From contig QHXR01000008.1 of NCBI GenBank assembly GCA_003223025.1, positions 91,634 to 155,633 on the forward strand: a stretch of DNA of 64,000 nt, given 5' to 3'. A program made the position numbers and the translations under genes. This stretch comes from Acidobacteriota bacterium. Lineage in GTDB: Bacteria; Acidobacteriota; Blastocatellia; Pyrinomonadales; Pyrinomonadaceae. The notes below the pieces were generated by a model. That model did no database searches and was not told the origin of the DNA. It saw only the letters and a program-made list of their open reading frames with translations. Shown piece by piece: positions 33,658 to 41,685 of the stretch. The stretch's first letter is position 1. Every line of letters starts with the position of its first letter.

Positions 33658-33865
33658 AAGCTCGCGAAGCGAGCGAAGGCATAAAGCCCCGGGTGGAGTG
33701 AAGCGGAACCCGGGCGGGTCGATCAATAGCGCGATGAGCCGTCGAAGACGCCGACGGACGTCCGTCGCTCGCATTCGCGAGCTTGTTCCACCGTCACCCT
33801 CATCACCCCGGGTTCCGCTTCGCTCCACCCGGGGGCTTTATGCCTTCGCTCGCATTCGCGAGCTT
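33658..33865. repeat. 208-bp nested palindrome, 'cccggg' variant
   Basis: Ends 'aagctcgcgaagcgagcgaaggcata' and its near-complement. Inner modules 'aaagccccgggt' and 'acccgggggcttta' parallel the 'aaagcctaggg' modules of 3779-4003. It fills most of the gap between the amidohydrolase and SUMF1-like genes. Confidence 0.82.
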
Positions 33866-33880
33866 TTAAGATCTCGACGT

Positions 33881-33943
33881 CTACCTATTCCTCGCACGAG
33901 GAAATCCGACATGCTCAACCGCATTCGCGAGACTTTAATGACT
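33881..33943. repeat. Partial duplicate of the 3' end of the SUMF1-like gene
   Basis: The minus strand here reads 'NAVEHVGFPRARNR' then TAG, matching the true 3' end (33950 upward) with a period of 69 bp (23 codons). The stop codons sit at exactly equivalent positions, 33881 and 33950. Confidence 0.75.
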
Positions 33944-33949
33944 CGACAT

Positions 33950-34918
33950 CTACCTACTCTTCGAACAACGGAAGCCGACATGCTCAACCGCGTTCTCCGG
34001 AGAATGACTGTCGCGATAGGCCACGCGTAAATTCACCGGCGATCCGCCGTAGCTTCCTCCACGTAACGCTCTTCGTGTTTTGACTTGGAGATAATCCGAC
34101 GCGGCGTTGGCCTTCGCCGGATACTTCTGCCACTCGTCCGCGAGAATCTCCCAAACATTTCCAGCCATATCGAAGAGTCCGTATCCGTTCGCAGGATAGC
34201 TCGCTACGGCGGTCGGCGCCTTTAATCCGCTCGCATTAAAATTTGCTCGCGTCTTGTCGGGCATTTCGTCACCCCACGGAAATGCTTTACCCTTCAGTCC
34301 GCCGCGCGCTGCGTATTCCCACTCGGCTTCGGTCGGAAGTCGCTTGCCCTGCGCCCGGCAGAACGCATTCGCTGCATACCAACTGACAAAGACGACCGGG
34401 TACTTATCCTTGCCGATGGGAAAATCCGTTCCGCTCCAATTCTGTAAATATTTTCCGTTGTGATACTCGGCCGGTATCTTCTCCTTCTGCCATTCCGTAT
34501 GCCGCTCGATAAAAAGCTTGAACTGTCCGTTCGTGACCTCCGTGCGGTCGAGATAAAAAGGGCGGATCGTCACGCGATGTTTTGGAGCTTCTTCAGCAAA
34601 TAACTCCGCTCGCTTCACACCGAACTTTTCCATCAGCGTCGGAAAGTCGGTCGGATCCGTTCCCATCTCATATGTTGCAGCTGGAATCCGCACCATGTTT
34701 GCGGTCGATGCCGTATTGGTTTGCGCGTTCAGTGCGGATACAACTAAGAAGATTACGAGGAAGCTTCGCGTCGTGACAGTTAGAACCGCGAGCGGTAGCG
34801 ACCGGGTCACCCGACGGCGATATCTGACCTCGAGGTTTTTGCGTAGTTCACAGTTTCCTCTCCTGCGAGGGGAAACCCGGTCGCTACCGCTCGCGGTTCT
34901 GACAGTCGCCGTCATCAT
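33950..34918 (-). CDS. SUMF1/formylglycine-generating-enzyme-like protein
   Basis: 322 residues. From about residue 75 onward: 'MVRIPAATYEMGTDP', 'APKHRVTIRPFYLDRTEVTNGQF', 'PVVFVSWYAANAFCRAQGKRLPTEAEWEYAARGG', 'NGYGLFDMAGNVWEIL', 'RRALRGGSYGG' and 'VGFRC'. These mark the C-type-lectin-like FGE-sulfatase domain, also used by non-enzymatic surface proteins; the catalytic Cys pair of true FGE is not evident. Residues about 6-48 derive from a palindrome (34781-34900) inserted in frame ahead of a signal-like helix ('RSFLVIFLVVSALNAQ'). The ATG at 34918 may be the original start or an adopted one. Confidence 0.82.
   Translation of the reverse strand: MMTATVRTASGSDRVSPRRRGNCELRKNLEVRYRRRVTRSLPLAVLTVTTRSFLVIFLVVSALNAQTNTASTANMVRIPAATYEMGTDPTDFPTLMEKFGVKRAELFAEEAPKHRVTIRPFYLDRTEVTNGQFKLFIERHTEWQKEKIPAEYHNGKYLQNWSGTDFPIGKDKYPVVFVSWYAANAFCRAQGKRLPTEAEWEYAARGGLKGKAFPWGDEMPDKTRANFNASGLKAPTAVASYPANGYGLFDMAGNVWEILADEWQKYPAKANAASDYLQVKTRRALRGGSYGGSPVNLRVAYRDSHSPENAVEHVGFRCSKSR
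34781..34900. repeat. 120-bp palindrome with 6-bp direct repeats, inserted in frame
   Basis: Perfect 26-bp arms (34782-34807 and 34875-34900) sharing the core gagcggtagcgaccgggt with 653-809. gacagt flanks it on both sides (34775-34780 and 34901-34906). Element plus one repeat is 126 bp, exactly 42 codons. Confidence 0.88.
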
Positions 34919-34942
34919 ACGAAACCCAACTTCATTCCTTCA

Positions 34943-36091
34943 CTATCTTCCGCTTATCTCACCATGAGCCGCGGTGATCATCGCCGCGAACGTCGTGTCG
35001 AATGCGTCCTGCTCGTCCTTGCTTTCGCCAGCGAACTTGCGCCGCCACGAAGCGACGTCGATATTTTTCATCACTGCTTCGCGAACCGCCGGAAGATTCG
35101 CCGCTCCGGCGCCTAGACGATGAGTTTCATTGCTGACGTGCTCGGTTACAGCTTCGCAAAAATCGATCAGCAATCGAACATACGAGCGAGCTTTTTCGTT
35201 TCGCATCACTTCGCCGTGACCGGGGATCATCGTTTCGAAATTCAATTGATCGAGCTTGCGAAGCGTCGCGCCAAAATCTTTCGGATAACCTCCGAACATG
35301 TACGGCACGGGATGAACGACGAGGTCGCCCGTCATAAGAATTTTTTCTTTCGGAAGAAATATGATCGCGTCACCGGCGGTGTTTCCGCGGCCAAGATGCA
35401 TGATCCGGACTTCACGATTTCCGAGATCGATGCGCATCTCCGAGTCGAATGTGAGATTCGGCGCGCGATCGACGACCGACTTGAACTCTTCCTGCACCGG
35501 AGCGATTCCCGCGATCGCGTCCTGATATTCCTTTCGCTCGCCTTCGGTTAGAACTTTTCCGTTGCCGTCTTTTCCGGCTTCGAGAATTTGTTTCAAGCGA
35601 TCGCCGCGTTTCGGAAACCGCTCGAACCAGCCCGGGTTGTAACCCGAGCTTTGCCGAGCGGTTTCTGTGTGGGCAACAATCGTCAGGCCGGGAAAAGCAT
35701 CCCAGTACGTGCCGTTTCCCATCGTGTGATCGAAATGCCAGTGAGTGTTCACGAGATAGCGGACGGGCTTGCTAGTCCAACGGCGTATCTCGGCGATGTC
35801 CTCACGGGCCGATGACGGCAGGTAGCAGGAATCCACGACAAGAACTTCACGGTCTCCGATGATGACCGTCGTGTTGCCCTGGGGGAATGTATCGGGTGCG
35901 TCCTTGTGACGGATGGTGTAAATTCCGTCCGCCAATTTCACGACCGTTCGTTCAAGGGTCTTTCCCGAATCGATAGCCACGACATTAGAAACGAGTAATG
36001 CCACGGCCAAGAAGACATAACTACAGGGATGAAGGGGGTGAAAGGGATTTTCTAAAATCGCAAAATTCTTCATCTCTTTAATCCCCTTCAT
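34943..36091 (-). CDS. Secreted metallo-beta-lactamase fold hydrolase
   Basis: 382 residues. The zinc motif 'VNTHWHFDHTMGN' (HxHxDH), 'MHLGRGNTAGDAIIFLPKEKILMTGDLVVH' and 'MIPGHGE' define an MBL-fold hydrolase, close to the quinoprotein-relay or class B lactamase-like secreted enzymes. ATG 36091 lies 10 nt after an aagagg, 22 bp from the M28 stop. The first ~24 residues are encoded by a hairpin (36022-36098), fused to the hydrophobic 'YVFLAVALLVSNVVA'. The native start seems lost, and the hairpin now supplies the ATG; M7 (36073) is an alternative. Substrate unknown. Confidence 0.82.
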   Translation of the reverse strand: MKGIKEMKNFAILENPFHPLHPCSYVFLAVALLVSNVVAIDSGKTLERTVVKLADGIYTIRHKDAPDTFPQGNTTVIIGDREVLVVDSCYLPSSAREDIAEIRRWTSKPVRYLVNTHWHFDHTMGNGTYWDAFPGLTIVAHTETARQSSGYNPGWFERFPKRGDRLKQILEAGKDGNGKVLTEGERKEYQDAIAGIAPVQEEFKSVVDRAPNLTFDSEMRIDLGNREVRIMHLGRGNTAGDAIIFLPKEKILMTGDLVVHPVPYMFGGYPKDFGATLRKLDQLNFETMIPGHGEVMRNEKARSYVRLLIDFCEAVTEHVSNETHRLGAGAANLPAVREAVMKNIDVASWRRKFAGESKDEQDAFDTTFAAMITAAHGEISGR

Positions 36092-36098
36092 CCCTGTA
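36022..36098. repeat. Hairpin forming the 5' end of the MBL gene
   Basis: 'tacagggatgaagggggtga' faces 'ttaatccccttcatccctgta'. It provides an ATG and N-terminal codons to the minus-strand gene. Same word family as 29370-29433. Confidence 0.7.
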
Positions 36099-36112
36099 AA
36101 ACCTCTTCTGAA

Positions 36113-37747
36113 TCAATTACTAATAACGGAAGCCGGCAGCGGTTTGTCGACCTTCGGACGTGTCGGACGATTCGCAAGCTCCCAACCCGTTGCGAGAATC
36201 GTTCGCGTGACCTTCTCCATCGATTCAAAATTTATCTTCTCGATCGAGTCGGTGACCTGGTGATAATCCGCGTGACTGCCGTCCATGTAGAAGATGATCG
36301 GCACGCCTTTCTTCGCGTAGTTGAAGTGATCTGAACGATAGAAAAACTGCTCGGGATCGTTCGGGTCGTCGTACTTGAAATTGAAACTCAGATTGAGAAA
36401 GTTTTTATTAACGCCGTCGCTCAACTCACCGAGCTCCGTGCTCATCATCCGCGATCCGATGAGAAAGATCTCGCCTTGCTTTGGAAGCTGTTTGTTCTGC
36501 ACATTCTCATCACCGGGATTCTGATAGCGTCCGATCATGTCGATGTTGAGCTCAGTGATGATCGATGTGATCGGAACCGTCGGATGATCGGCGAAGTATT
36601 CGCTGCCCCACAAACCTTTTTCTTCGCCCGCGTGCCAAATGAAGAGCATCGAACGCTTTGGGCGAGCTCCCTTCGCCATCGCCTCGGCGATCGAGAGAAC
36701 GGCGACAGTTCCTGAGCCGTCGTCATCCGCTCCGTTCCAGATCTTGTCTTCACCGGCGGCGAAAGGATTCATCCCGACGTGATCGTAATGCGCACCGACC
36801 GCGACATACTCATTTTTCAAAACCGGATCGGATCCTTCGAGAATTCCGACGACATTTTGCGTGTGAATATTCTCCGTCTTGACGGCGACAGTTGCGTTGA
36901 CGCGTTTAGTGGGTTTGAGATCGAAGGACTCGATCGGATCGCCGGCCATCGACTTATTAAAAAGATTTGCCGCGCTGAATTTTTCACCTTGGAACAACGA
37001 AGCGATCGCTCGCGGCGAGACGGTTATTACCGGAATTTTTATCGTCGATGCATTCTCGCCGAATTCGACGCCGCCTTTGTCGGACTGATTCCAACGGGTG
37101 CCTTCCCAATTGACGAGAGTGCTAAATGTCGCGAAGTTGATGACGGCCTTCGCTCCGTTCGTCTGAGCGTAATAAGCGGGCGACATCCAGTCGCCGCCGA
37201 TCGGGCCTTTCAGATCCGCGCCCGTCACGCCCTTCGGCAAATTGTTCACAACTACGACGACCTTGTCTTTAACATCGATCCCTTGATACGGGTTAACGTT
37301 TTTGGATTTGATCACCCATCCGTTTCCCGCAAACACAACCGCCGCGCCGCTGACGTTTGCATTCACGAGACTCGTAAGAAAGTCCTGTCCGTATGCGAAA
37401 GTCTGGCCGTTCAGATTTAAGCGTGTGTTCTCTATGTCGACCTTTGCGCGGCGAAGCGGGACTTTTTGAAAGTAAGTTCCTTCGTCGCCGGCAGGTGTGA
37501 GGCCGAGCCCTTTGAGATGTTGTGCGATGTACATCGCAGCGATGTCCAGTCCACGCGACGGCGTGTCGCGGCCTTCTAATTCGTCGGACGCGATGAATGT
37601 CAGATGATCTTTCAATTGCGCCGCCGTGACGCCATCAGTGTTGCCGTATTTCGGTGCGGCCGCAGCCGCAGATCCGTTGCGCTTCTGAGCGGCGAGCGGG
37701 GAAGAGAGAACGAAGACAATGAGTAAGAGGGAAAAGAATTGTTTCAT
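36113..37747 (-). CDS. Secreted M28 family metallopeptidase with PA-like insert
   Basis: 544 residues from ATG 37747 ('MKQFFSLLLIVFVLSSPLAAQ', signal peptide). The frame upstream is hairpin DNA. An N-terminal 'LKDHLTFIASDELEGRDTPSRG' and a PA-type domain (about 130-290) precede the M28 di-zinc core: 'VGAHYDHVG', 'NGADDDGSGT', 'WHAGEEKGLWGSEYFADHP', 'LNIDMIGR' and the distal His region 'YHQVTD'. Probably an extracytoplasmic aminopeptidase. Upstream in the same operon as the MBL and SUMF1-like genes. Confidence 0.9.
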   Translation of the reverse strand: MKQFFSLLLIVFVLSSPLAAQKRNGSAAAAAPKYGNTDGVTAAQLKDHLTFIASDELEGRDTPSRGLDIAAMYIAQHLKGLGLTPAGDEGTYFQKVPLRRAKVDIENTRLNLNGQTFAYGQDFLTSLVNANVSGAAVVFAGNGWVIKSKNVNPYQGIDVKDKVVVVVNNLPKGVTGADLKGPIGGDWMSPAYYAQTNGAKAVINFATFSTLVNWEGTRWNQSDKGGVEFGENASTIKIPVITVSPRAIASLFQGEKFSAANLFNKSMAGDPIESFDLKPTKRVNATVAVKTENIHTQNVVGILEGSDPVLKNEYVAVGAHYDHVGMNPFAAGEDKIWNGADDDGSGTVAVLSIAEAMAKGARPKRSMLFIWHAGEEKGLWGSEYFADHPTVPITSIITELNIDMIGRYQNPGDENVQNKQLPKQGEIFLIGSRMMSTELGELSDGVNKNFLNLSFNFKYDDPNDPEQFFYRSDHFNYAKKGVPIIFYMDGSHADYHQVTDSIEKINFESMEKVTRTILATGWELANRPTRPKVDKPLPASVISN

Positions 37748-37773
37748 AAGATTTAGTGCGTGTCTGTGATCAT

Positions 37774-37864
37774 ATTTCGTGTCGTTTCGTGTGCGTTCGT
37801 GGTTCCAGTCTTTGAAGCTGAAGAACTGTAACGACGAACGCACACGAAGCAACACGAAACGAAA
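37774..37864. repeat. Hairpin of 'ttcgtgt' words upstream of the M28 gene
   Basis: Arms 37774-37812 and 37820-37864. Shares 'gttcgtggttccag' with the perfect inverted repeat at 14231-14326. It lies between the YVTN propeller stop and the M28 start. Confidence 0.78.
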
Positions 37865-37920
37865 TTGCCTCGGAATATTGGAACCACACGGAAAAGACAC
37901 AAAAAACGCGAGATTCTATT

Positions 37921-38928
37921 TCATATTCCAGTCACCGCGATTCCATCCGGTTCCTTTCCGCTATCCACGCGGCCGAGGATCTCGCCGGTTTCGAGATTTA
38001 TCTTCAAAATAAGATCCGGCTCGACGACGGAGACGAATGCTGTCTTTCCATCAGCCGAAAATACGATCCCGAGCGGGACGCTGTCGAGCTTGATTCGTTT
38101 CACTTCCTTTTTCGTCGCCGCATCGATGACGAGCAGCTCTTTCGTCGCGATCATCGAGTTCACGACGAATTTTCCGTCGGGTGTGAATCGAACGCGATAC
38201 GGGCGTCCGCCGATATTTATTTTTTCTTTGAATTTATTTGTCGCGGTGTCGACGACGTCGATCGCGCCTTCGACATTCAGTCCGGCCCAGATCTCTTTAC
38301 CATCGGGCGAAAGATCGATCGCCTCTGGTTGTTTCCCGATCGCGATATGCGTGACCTTGGATCCTGCCGGCGGGACGTTCGCAAATTCGAATGACGTCAC
38401 AGAATCCGATCCGATGTTCGATGTATAAAAGCGCTTTTGATCACCGGTGCCCACAACCATGTGCGAGCCGTTCTGTCCGGTTCCCATCAGCCAATCGATC
38501 TTGTTCGCGGCCGGATCATAACGAGCGATGACGCGATTTACTTCGGCGGTGAAATAAAGTTTTCCGCCGATGACAAGCAAGCCGTGCGGCCGCATCAGCG
38601 GTGTGACATCGAAGCGCCGGATCTCTTTTAAGCTCGCGGTGTCGATGAGCGAGATCGAGCTGCCGGGAGTTTTCGCACCGTAGTTCGCGACAAACGCCGT
38701 CTTTCCGTCGGCGGAGAGGACGACCTCGTGCGGGCTATCGCCGGTCGGAACTTTGCCAAGCACTTTCATTGTCACGGGATCGATGATCGCGAGCGTGCTA
38801 TCCGCCTTGTTGAGCGCGACAAGCACCGCCTTTGTCGTCTGACCGATGACGATGACGTAGTTCCCAAAGACGAAAATTATTCCGAAAGCAAAAAAGGCGA
38901 GGATATTAAATTTCAGCGTGCGTGACAT
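37921..38928 (-). CDS. YVTN-type beta-propeller protein, exported or membrane-anchored
   Basis: 335 residues from ATG 38928, preceded by ggagag. One N-terminal hydrophobic segment (about 7-30) is a signal or anchor. Six to seven ~40-residue propeller blades follow with 'VVLSADGKTAFVANYG', 'IDLSPDGKEIWAGLN', 'VRFTPDGKFVVNSM' and 'IVFSADGKTAFVSVVEPD', as in YncE-like proteins. Such propellers bind proteins or serve redox partners. No enzymatic residues seen. Located upstream of the M28-MBL-SUMF1 run. Confidence 0.85.
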   Translation of the reverse strand: MSRTLKFNILAFFAFGIIFVFGNYVIVIGQTTKAVLVALNKADSTLAIIDPVTMKVLGKVPTGDSPHEVVLSADGKTAFVANYGAKTPGSSISLIDTASLKEIRRFDVTPLMRPHGLLVIGGKLYFTAEVNRVIARYDPAANKIDWLMGTGQNGSHMVVGTGDQKRFYTSNIGSDSVTSFEFANVPPAGSKVTHIAIGKQPEAIDLSPDGKEIWAGLNVEGAIDVVDTATNKFKEKINIGGRPYRVRFTPDGKFVVNSMIATKELLVIDAATKKEVKRIKLDSVPLGIVFSADGKTAFVSVVEPDLILKINLETGEILGRVDSGKEPDGIAVTGI

Positions 38929-39046
38929 TAAACTCTCCGGGGGTTGCAAGTACATGACCGTATCGTAATCCTAGTCAGGTTGACGCAAATCCGTCCCTGT
39001 TTTGTGATGAAGTGCAGTCAGTTGGGATGAAAGGTAGGAAAAGATC

Positions 39047-39167
39047 TTCACCGCCGAGACGCGAAGACGCGGAGCAGAGAAACTACATTTTGCGGCATGA
39101 AGATGTAGGTTCGAAATCTGATGTCGTTCAGGTTATTGCTCGGCGTCTCAGCGTCTCGGCGGTGAGG
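39047..39167. repeat. Hairpin at the 3' end of the LytTR regulator gene
   Basis: 'cttcaccgccgagacgcgaa' faces 'cggcgtctcagcgtctcggcggtgagg'. It ends two bases before the regulator's stop codon. Word family of 2214-2320. Confidence 0.78.
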
Positions 39168-39168
39168 T

Positions 39169-39936
39169 TCAATTCTGATTCTCGAACAACTCCGTGAATC
39201 GCTCGCGATAGTTTCGACTCAGTGCCAGCTCGGTGCCGTTGCGGAGGATGACGGCGTAGTCGCCGCTGAACATTGGATGGAGTTCCTTGATGCGATCGAT
39301 GTTGACTACCGTCGATCGATGGATACGGAGGAATTTTTCGGGATCGAGTTTCGCCTCGATTCCGTTCATCGTTTCCCGGATCATGTGCGACTCGCGGCCG
39401 ACGTGAAGTTTGACGTAATTACCCGCGGCTTCGATCCAATCGATCTCGTCGGATTTGAGAAAGAAAACGCGGCCGACCGACTTCACGACGAGGCGATCGA
39501 GATATTTCTTTTCTCCCCGAAGATCGGCGATCAGCGAATTGAGGCGTTCGTCGAGATTGCCGATACGCCGATGCTCCATGTGTTCGCGCGCGCGTGAAAC
39601 GGCCTTCTTGATTCGCTCGCGATTGAAAGGCTTTAGTAAGTAGTCGAGCGCGTGGACGTCGAATGCCTGGAGTGCGTACTGATCGTACGCCGTGACGAAA
39701 ATTATTGTGGGAAGCTTTTTTGAATTAAGAGATTTGATGACCTCGAATCCATTCTTTCCCGGCATCTGGATGTCGAGGAAAACGAGATCGGGATTCATGT
39801 CCGTGATCGACTTCACCGCGTCCGAGCCGTTCCCGCATTCGCCGATAATCTGCACGCCGTCTTCGTCTCGCAGTAATCGTTTGATGCGATCGCGTGCGAG
39901 CGGTTCGTCGTCGATGATGAGTGTGCGGATCGTCAT
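39169..39936 (-). CDS. LytTR family response regulator
   Basis: 255 residues. A receiver domain (1-120; D9, D10, phosphoacceptor D55 in 'LVFLDIQMPGKNG', K in 'LLKPF') is joined to a LytTR DNA-binding domain (about 150-250; 'IDWIEAAGNYVKLHVG', 'FLRIHRSTVVNIDRIKEL', 'LSRNYRERF'). It is the cognate partner of the LytS-type kinase gene directly upstream, from which it is separated by an 82-bp hairpin-bearing gap. Target genes unknown. Confidence 0.92.
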   Translation of the reverse strand: MTIRTLIIDDEPLARDRIKRLLRDEDGVQIIGECGNGSDAVKSITDMNPDLVFLDIQMPGKNGFEVIKSLNSKKLPTIIFVTAYDQYALQAFDVHALDYLLKPFNRERIKKAVSRAREHMEHRRIGNLDERLNSLIADLRGEKKYLDRLVVKSVGRVFFLKSDEIDWIEAAGNYVKLHVGRESHMIRETMNGIEAKLDPEKFLRIHRSTVVNIDRIKELHPMFSGDYAVILRNGTELALSRNYRERFTELFENQN

Positions 39937-39954
39937 TGTGAAAACCGAGATGCG

Positions 39955-40020
39955 ACGTATGGGACCGATGCGACCGATAGCCTGGTTGGAATAATAGGTC
40001 CTATCTGTCCCATCGGTCCT
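39955..40020. repeat. Hairpin between kinase and LytTR regulator genes
   Basis: 'tatgggaccgatgcgaccga' faces 'ctatctgtcccatcggtcct'. Since the flanking genes are likely one operon, it would sit in their shared mRNA. Confidence 0.65.
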
Positions 40021-41146
40021 ATATCTCCCTTACGACGAGGTCTTCTTCAGCCGTCTTAAACGGAATTTCCAAACTAACACCAACGCCGCCGCTCTCGAGA
40101 TTTTTCAGATCGAAGCGATGTCCATCGCCATACAGATGCTTCAATCTCCGGCGAGTATTCGAAAGACCGACACCGTCGACCACGTGCTCAATGTCGCCGA
40201 ACGGAACTCCGAGACCGTCATCGAAAACCGTGATCGCGAGATGTCCATTGCTACGGATGGCGTTGATGTCGATCCTCCCGCCACTAACACGCGGTGCGAT
40301 CCCGTGTTTGATCGCGTTCTCGACAAGCGGCTGCAGGATCATGTTCGGCACGCTCGCGTCGAGCGTTTCCGGAGCGATGTTCATGTCGACCGTTAGACGA
40401 TCGTGGAATCGCATCTGCTCGATCTCCAGATATTTTCTGAGAAACTCGAGCTCTTGCTTTAACGGGATCTCCTGAACTTCGAGATTCTCGAACGACATGC
40501 GGAGCAAATCGCTGAGATCCGTCAGCATCCGATCCGCCGACTCGCGATCCTTGTAGATCAGCTCCGAGATCGCGTTTAGAGTGTTGAAAAGAAAGTGCGG
40601 ATGAAGCTGCATCTTTAGAACCTGAAGTCGCGACTGTGCGAGTCTCGCCTCCAGCTTCGAAGCCTGCAGCTCGCGCTCGCGATATTTCTGGTAATAGCTG
40701 TACGCGGATTTTATCCCGACGACGCCGAGATAGATGAGGATGCTGAGATGCAGATTGACGAAAACAAAATACTGATAAGCTTCGGCAAAGCTCTTAAACT
40801 CGCGACCGGGTGGATAGCCGAGGCGCGTCAGGAGAAACGCATCGATCGATTGCTGAAACAGTGCGACCACTACCGCAGCGACGAGGTGCACCGGAAGCGA
40901 GATTTTCCAACGATCAGCTTCGAAGGGAAACTTATTTGTTAGAAAAAGGATCAGCGGACTGAGAGCGAACCAGACATAACCGGACACAAGCTGCCACGAC
41001 AATATTTGCCAGAACGGTACCTGGGTTTTCCAGAGCTGACTCTGAAGAGCGACCTGCGTAGTGAAGAACAGGCCGAAAAGCGTCCACACGCCCCAGATCG
41101 CCAGCCATTTTACCAGTCGCGTTCGCTTGACCGGGAGGTTTTCCAT
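40019..41146 (-). CDS. LytS/YehU-type sensor histidine kinase
   Basis: 375 residues from ATG 41146; a GTG at 41164 would add six. Four N-terminal membrane segments (to about residue 150) lead to a coiled coil, then the His_kinase domain with 'LKMQLHPHFLFNTLNAISELI' (phosphoacceptor His in PHFLFN). A HATPase with 'LVENAIKHGI', 'DDGLGVPFGDIEHVVDGVGLSNTRRRL' follows. Cognate to the LytTR regulator downstream. Membrane input with no recognisable ligand domain, so probably senses envelope or membrane state. Confidence 0.92.
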   Translation of the reverse strand: MENLPVKRTRLVKWLAIWGVWTLFGLFFTTQVALQSQLWKTQVPFWQILSWQLVSGYVWFALSPLILFLTNKFPFEADRWKISLPVHLVAAVVVALFQQSIDAFLLTRLGYPPGREFKSFAEAYQYFVFVNLHLSILIYLGVVGIKSAYSYYQKYRERELQASKLEARLAQSRLQVLKMQLHPHFLFNTLNAISELIYKDRESADRMLTDLSDLLRMSFENLEVQEIPLKQELEFLRKYLEIEQMRFHDRLTVDMNIAPETLDASVPNMILQPLVENAIKHGIAPRVSGGRIDINAIRSNGHLAITVFDDGLGVPFGDIEHVVDGVGLSNTRRRLKHLYGDGHRFDLKNLESGGVGVSLEIPFKTAEEDLVVREI

Positions 41147-41283
41147 GAGCGTATTATTTACCACCTCACCGTACTTTGACCAAACGGCTTGTGACGAAGC
41201 GAGACTAATTGCTGACAGACCGATTCATGTTTCCGGGTTCAGCGTTGATATAATCGACGCAAATCATTCAACAGAGGAGAACT

Positions 41284-41508
41284 ATGAGCGAACCTTCGCG
41301 TGAACAACTGATACGACGTCGTGATGAGATCATCGAACAACTTAACCGCGTGAACCGCGATGAACGGATCGAGCTAGACAACGATCCGGAAGAGCAGGCG
41401 ATCCAGATCGAGCACGGCGAGGTCGCGGTTACGATGGAAGCGAATCTTCAAAAGGAATTGGCGATGATCGAGGACAAGCTGTTGGACGAGCCTAGAAGAA
41501 GTTCCTAG
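41284..41508 (+). CDS. Small acidic coiled-coil protein
   Basis: 74 residues with a good Shine-Dalgarno (agaggag, before ATG). All helical, charged: 'REQLIRRRDEIIEQLNRV' and 'EEQAIQIEHGEVAVTMEANL'. It resembles the helical hairpin that precedes the zinc finger in DksA/TraR-like proteins, but no cysteines are present. Possibly a finger-less relative; I cannot assign a function. It stands alone before a repeat-rich gap and herA. Confidence 0.7.
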   Translation: MSEPSREQLIRRRDEIIEQLNRVNRDERIELDNDPEEQAIQIEHGEVAVTMEANLQKELAMIEDKLLDEPRRSS

Positions 41509-41683
41509 TTTCTGAGTTTCTGGTTTCTAGTTTTCTGAAATTTGAAATTTGAAATTTGAAAGTTGAAAGCCAAAGCCAAAGCGAAAGCGAAAGCGAAAGC
41601 GAAAGCGAAAGACCAAAGATCAAAACCGAGCCGAAGAACTCATGAAACTAGAAACTCAGAAACTAGAAACTAGAACTAGAAAC
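41505..41683. repeat. Composite hairpin and microsatellite upstream of herA
   Basis: Outer 'agtttctgagtttctggtttctag' words face 'actagaaactcagaaactagaaac'. Inside are 'gaaattt' repeats (41538-41560) and five perfect gcgaaa units (41581-41610) after two gccaaa units. Confidence 0.8.
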
Positions 41684-41685
41684 CC

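Noticed and set aside
41284-41508. DksA/TraR regulator
   Set aside because: The helical hairpin is similar, but there is no zinc finger, so naming it DksA would overstate the evidence.
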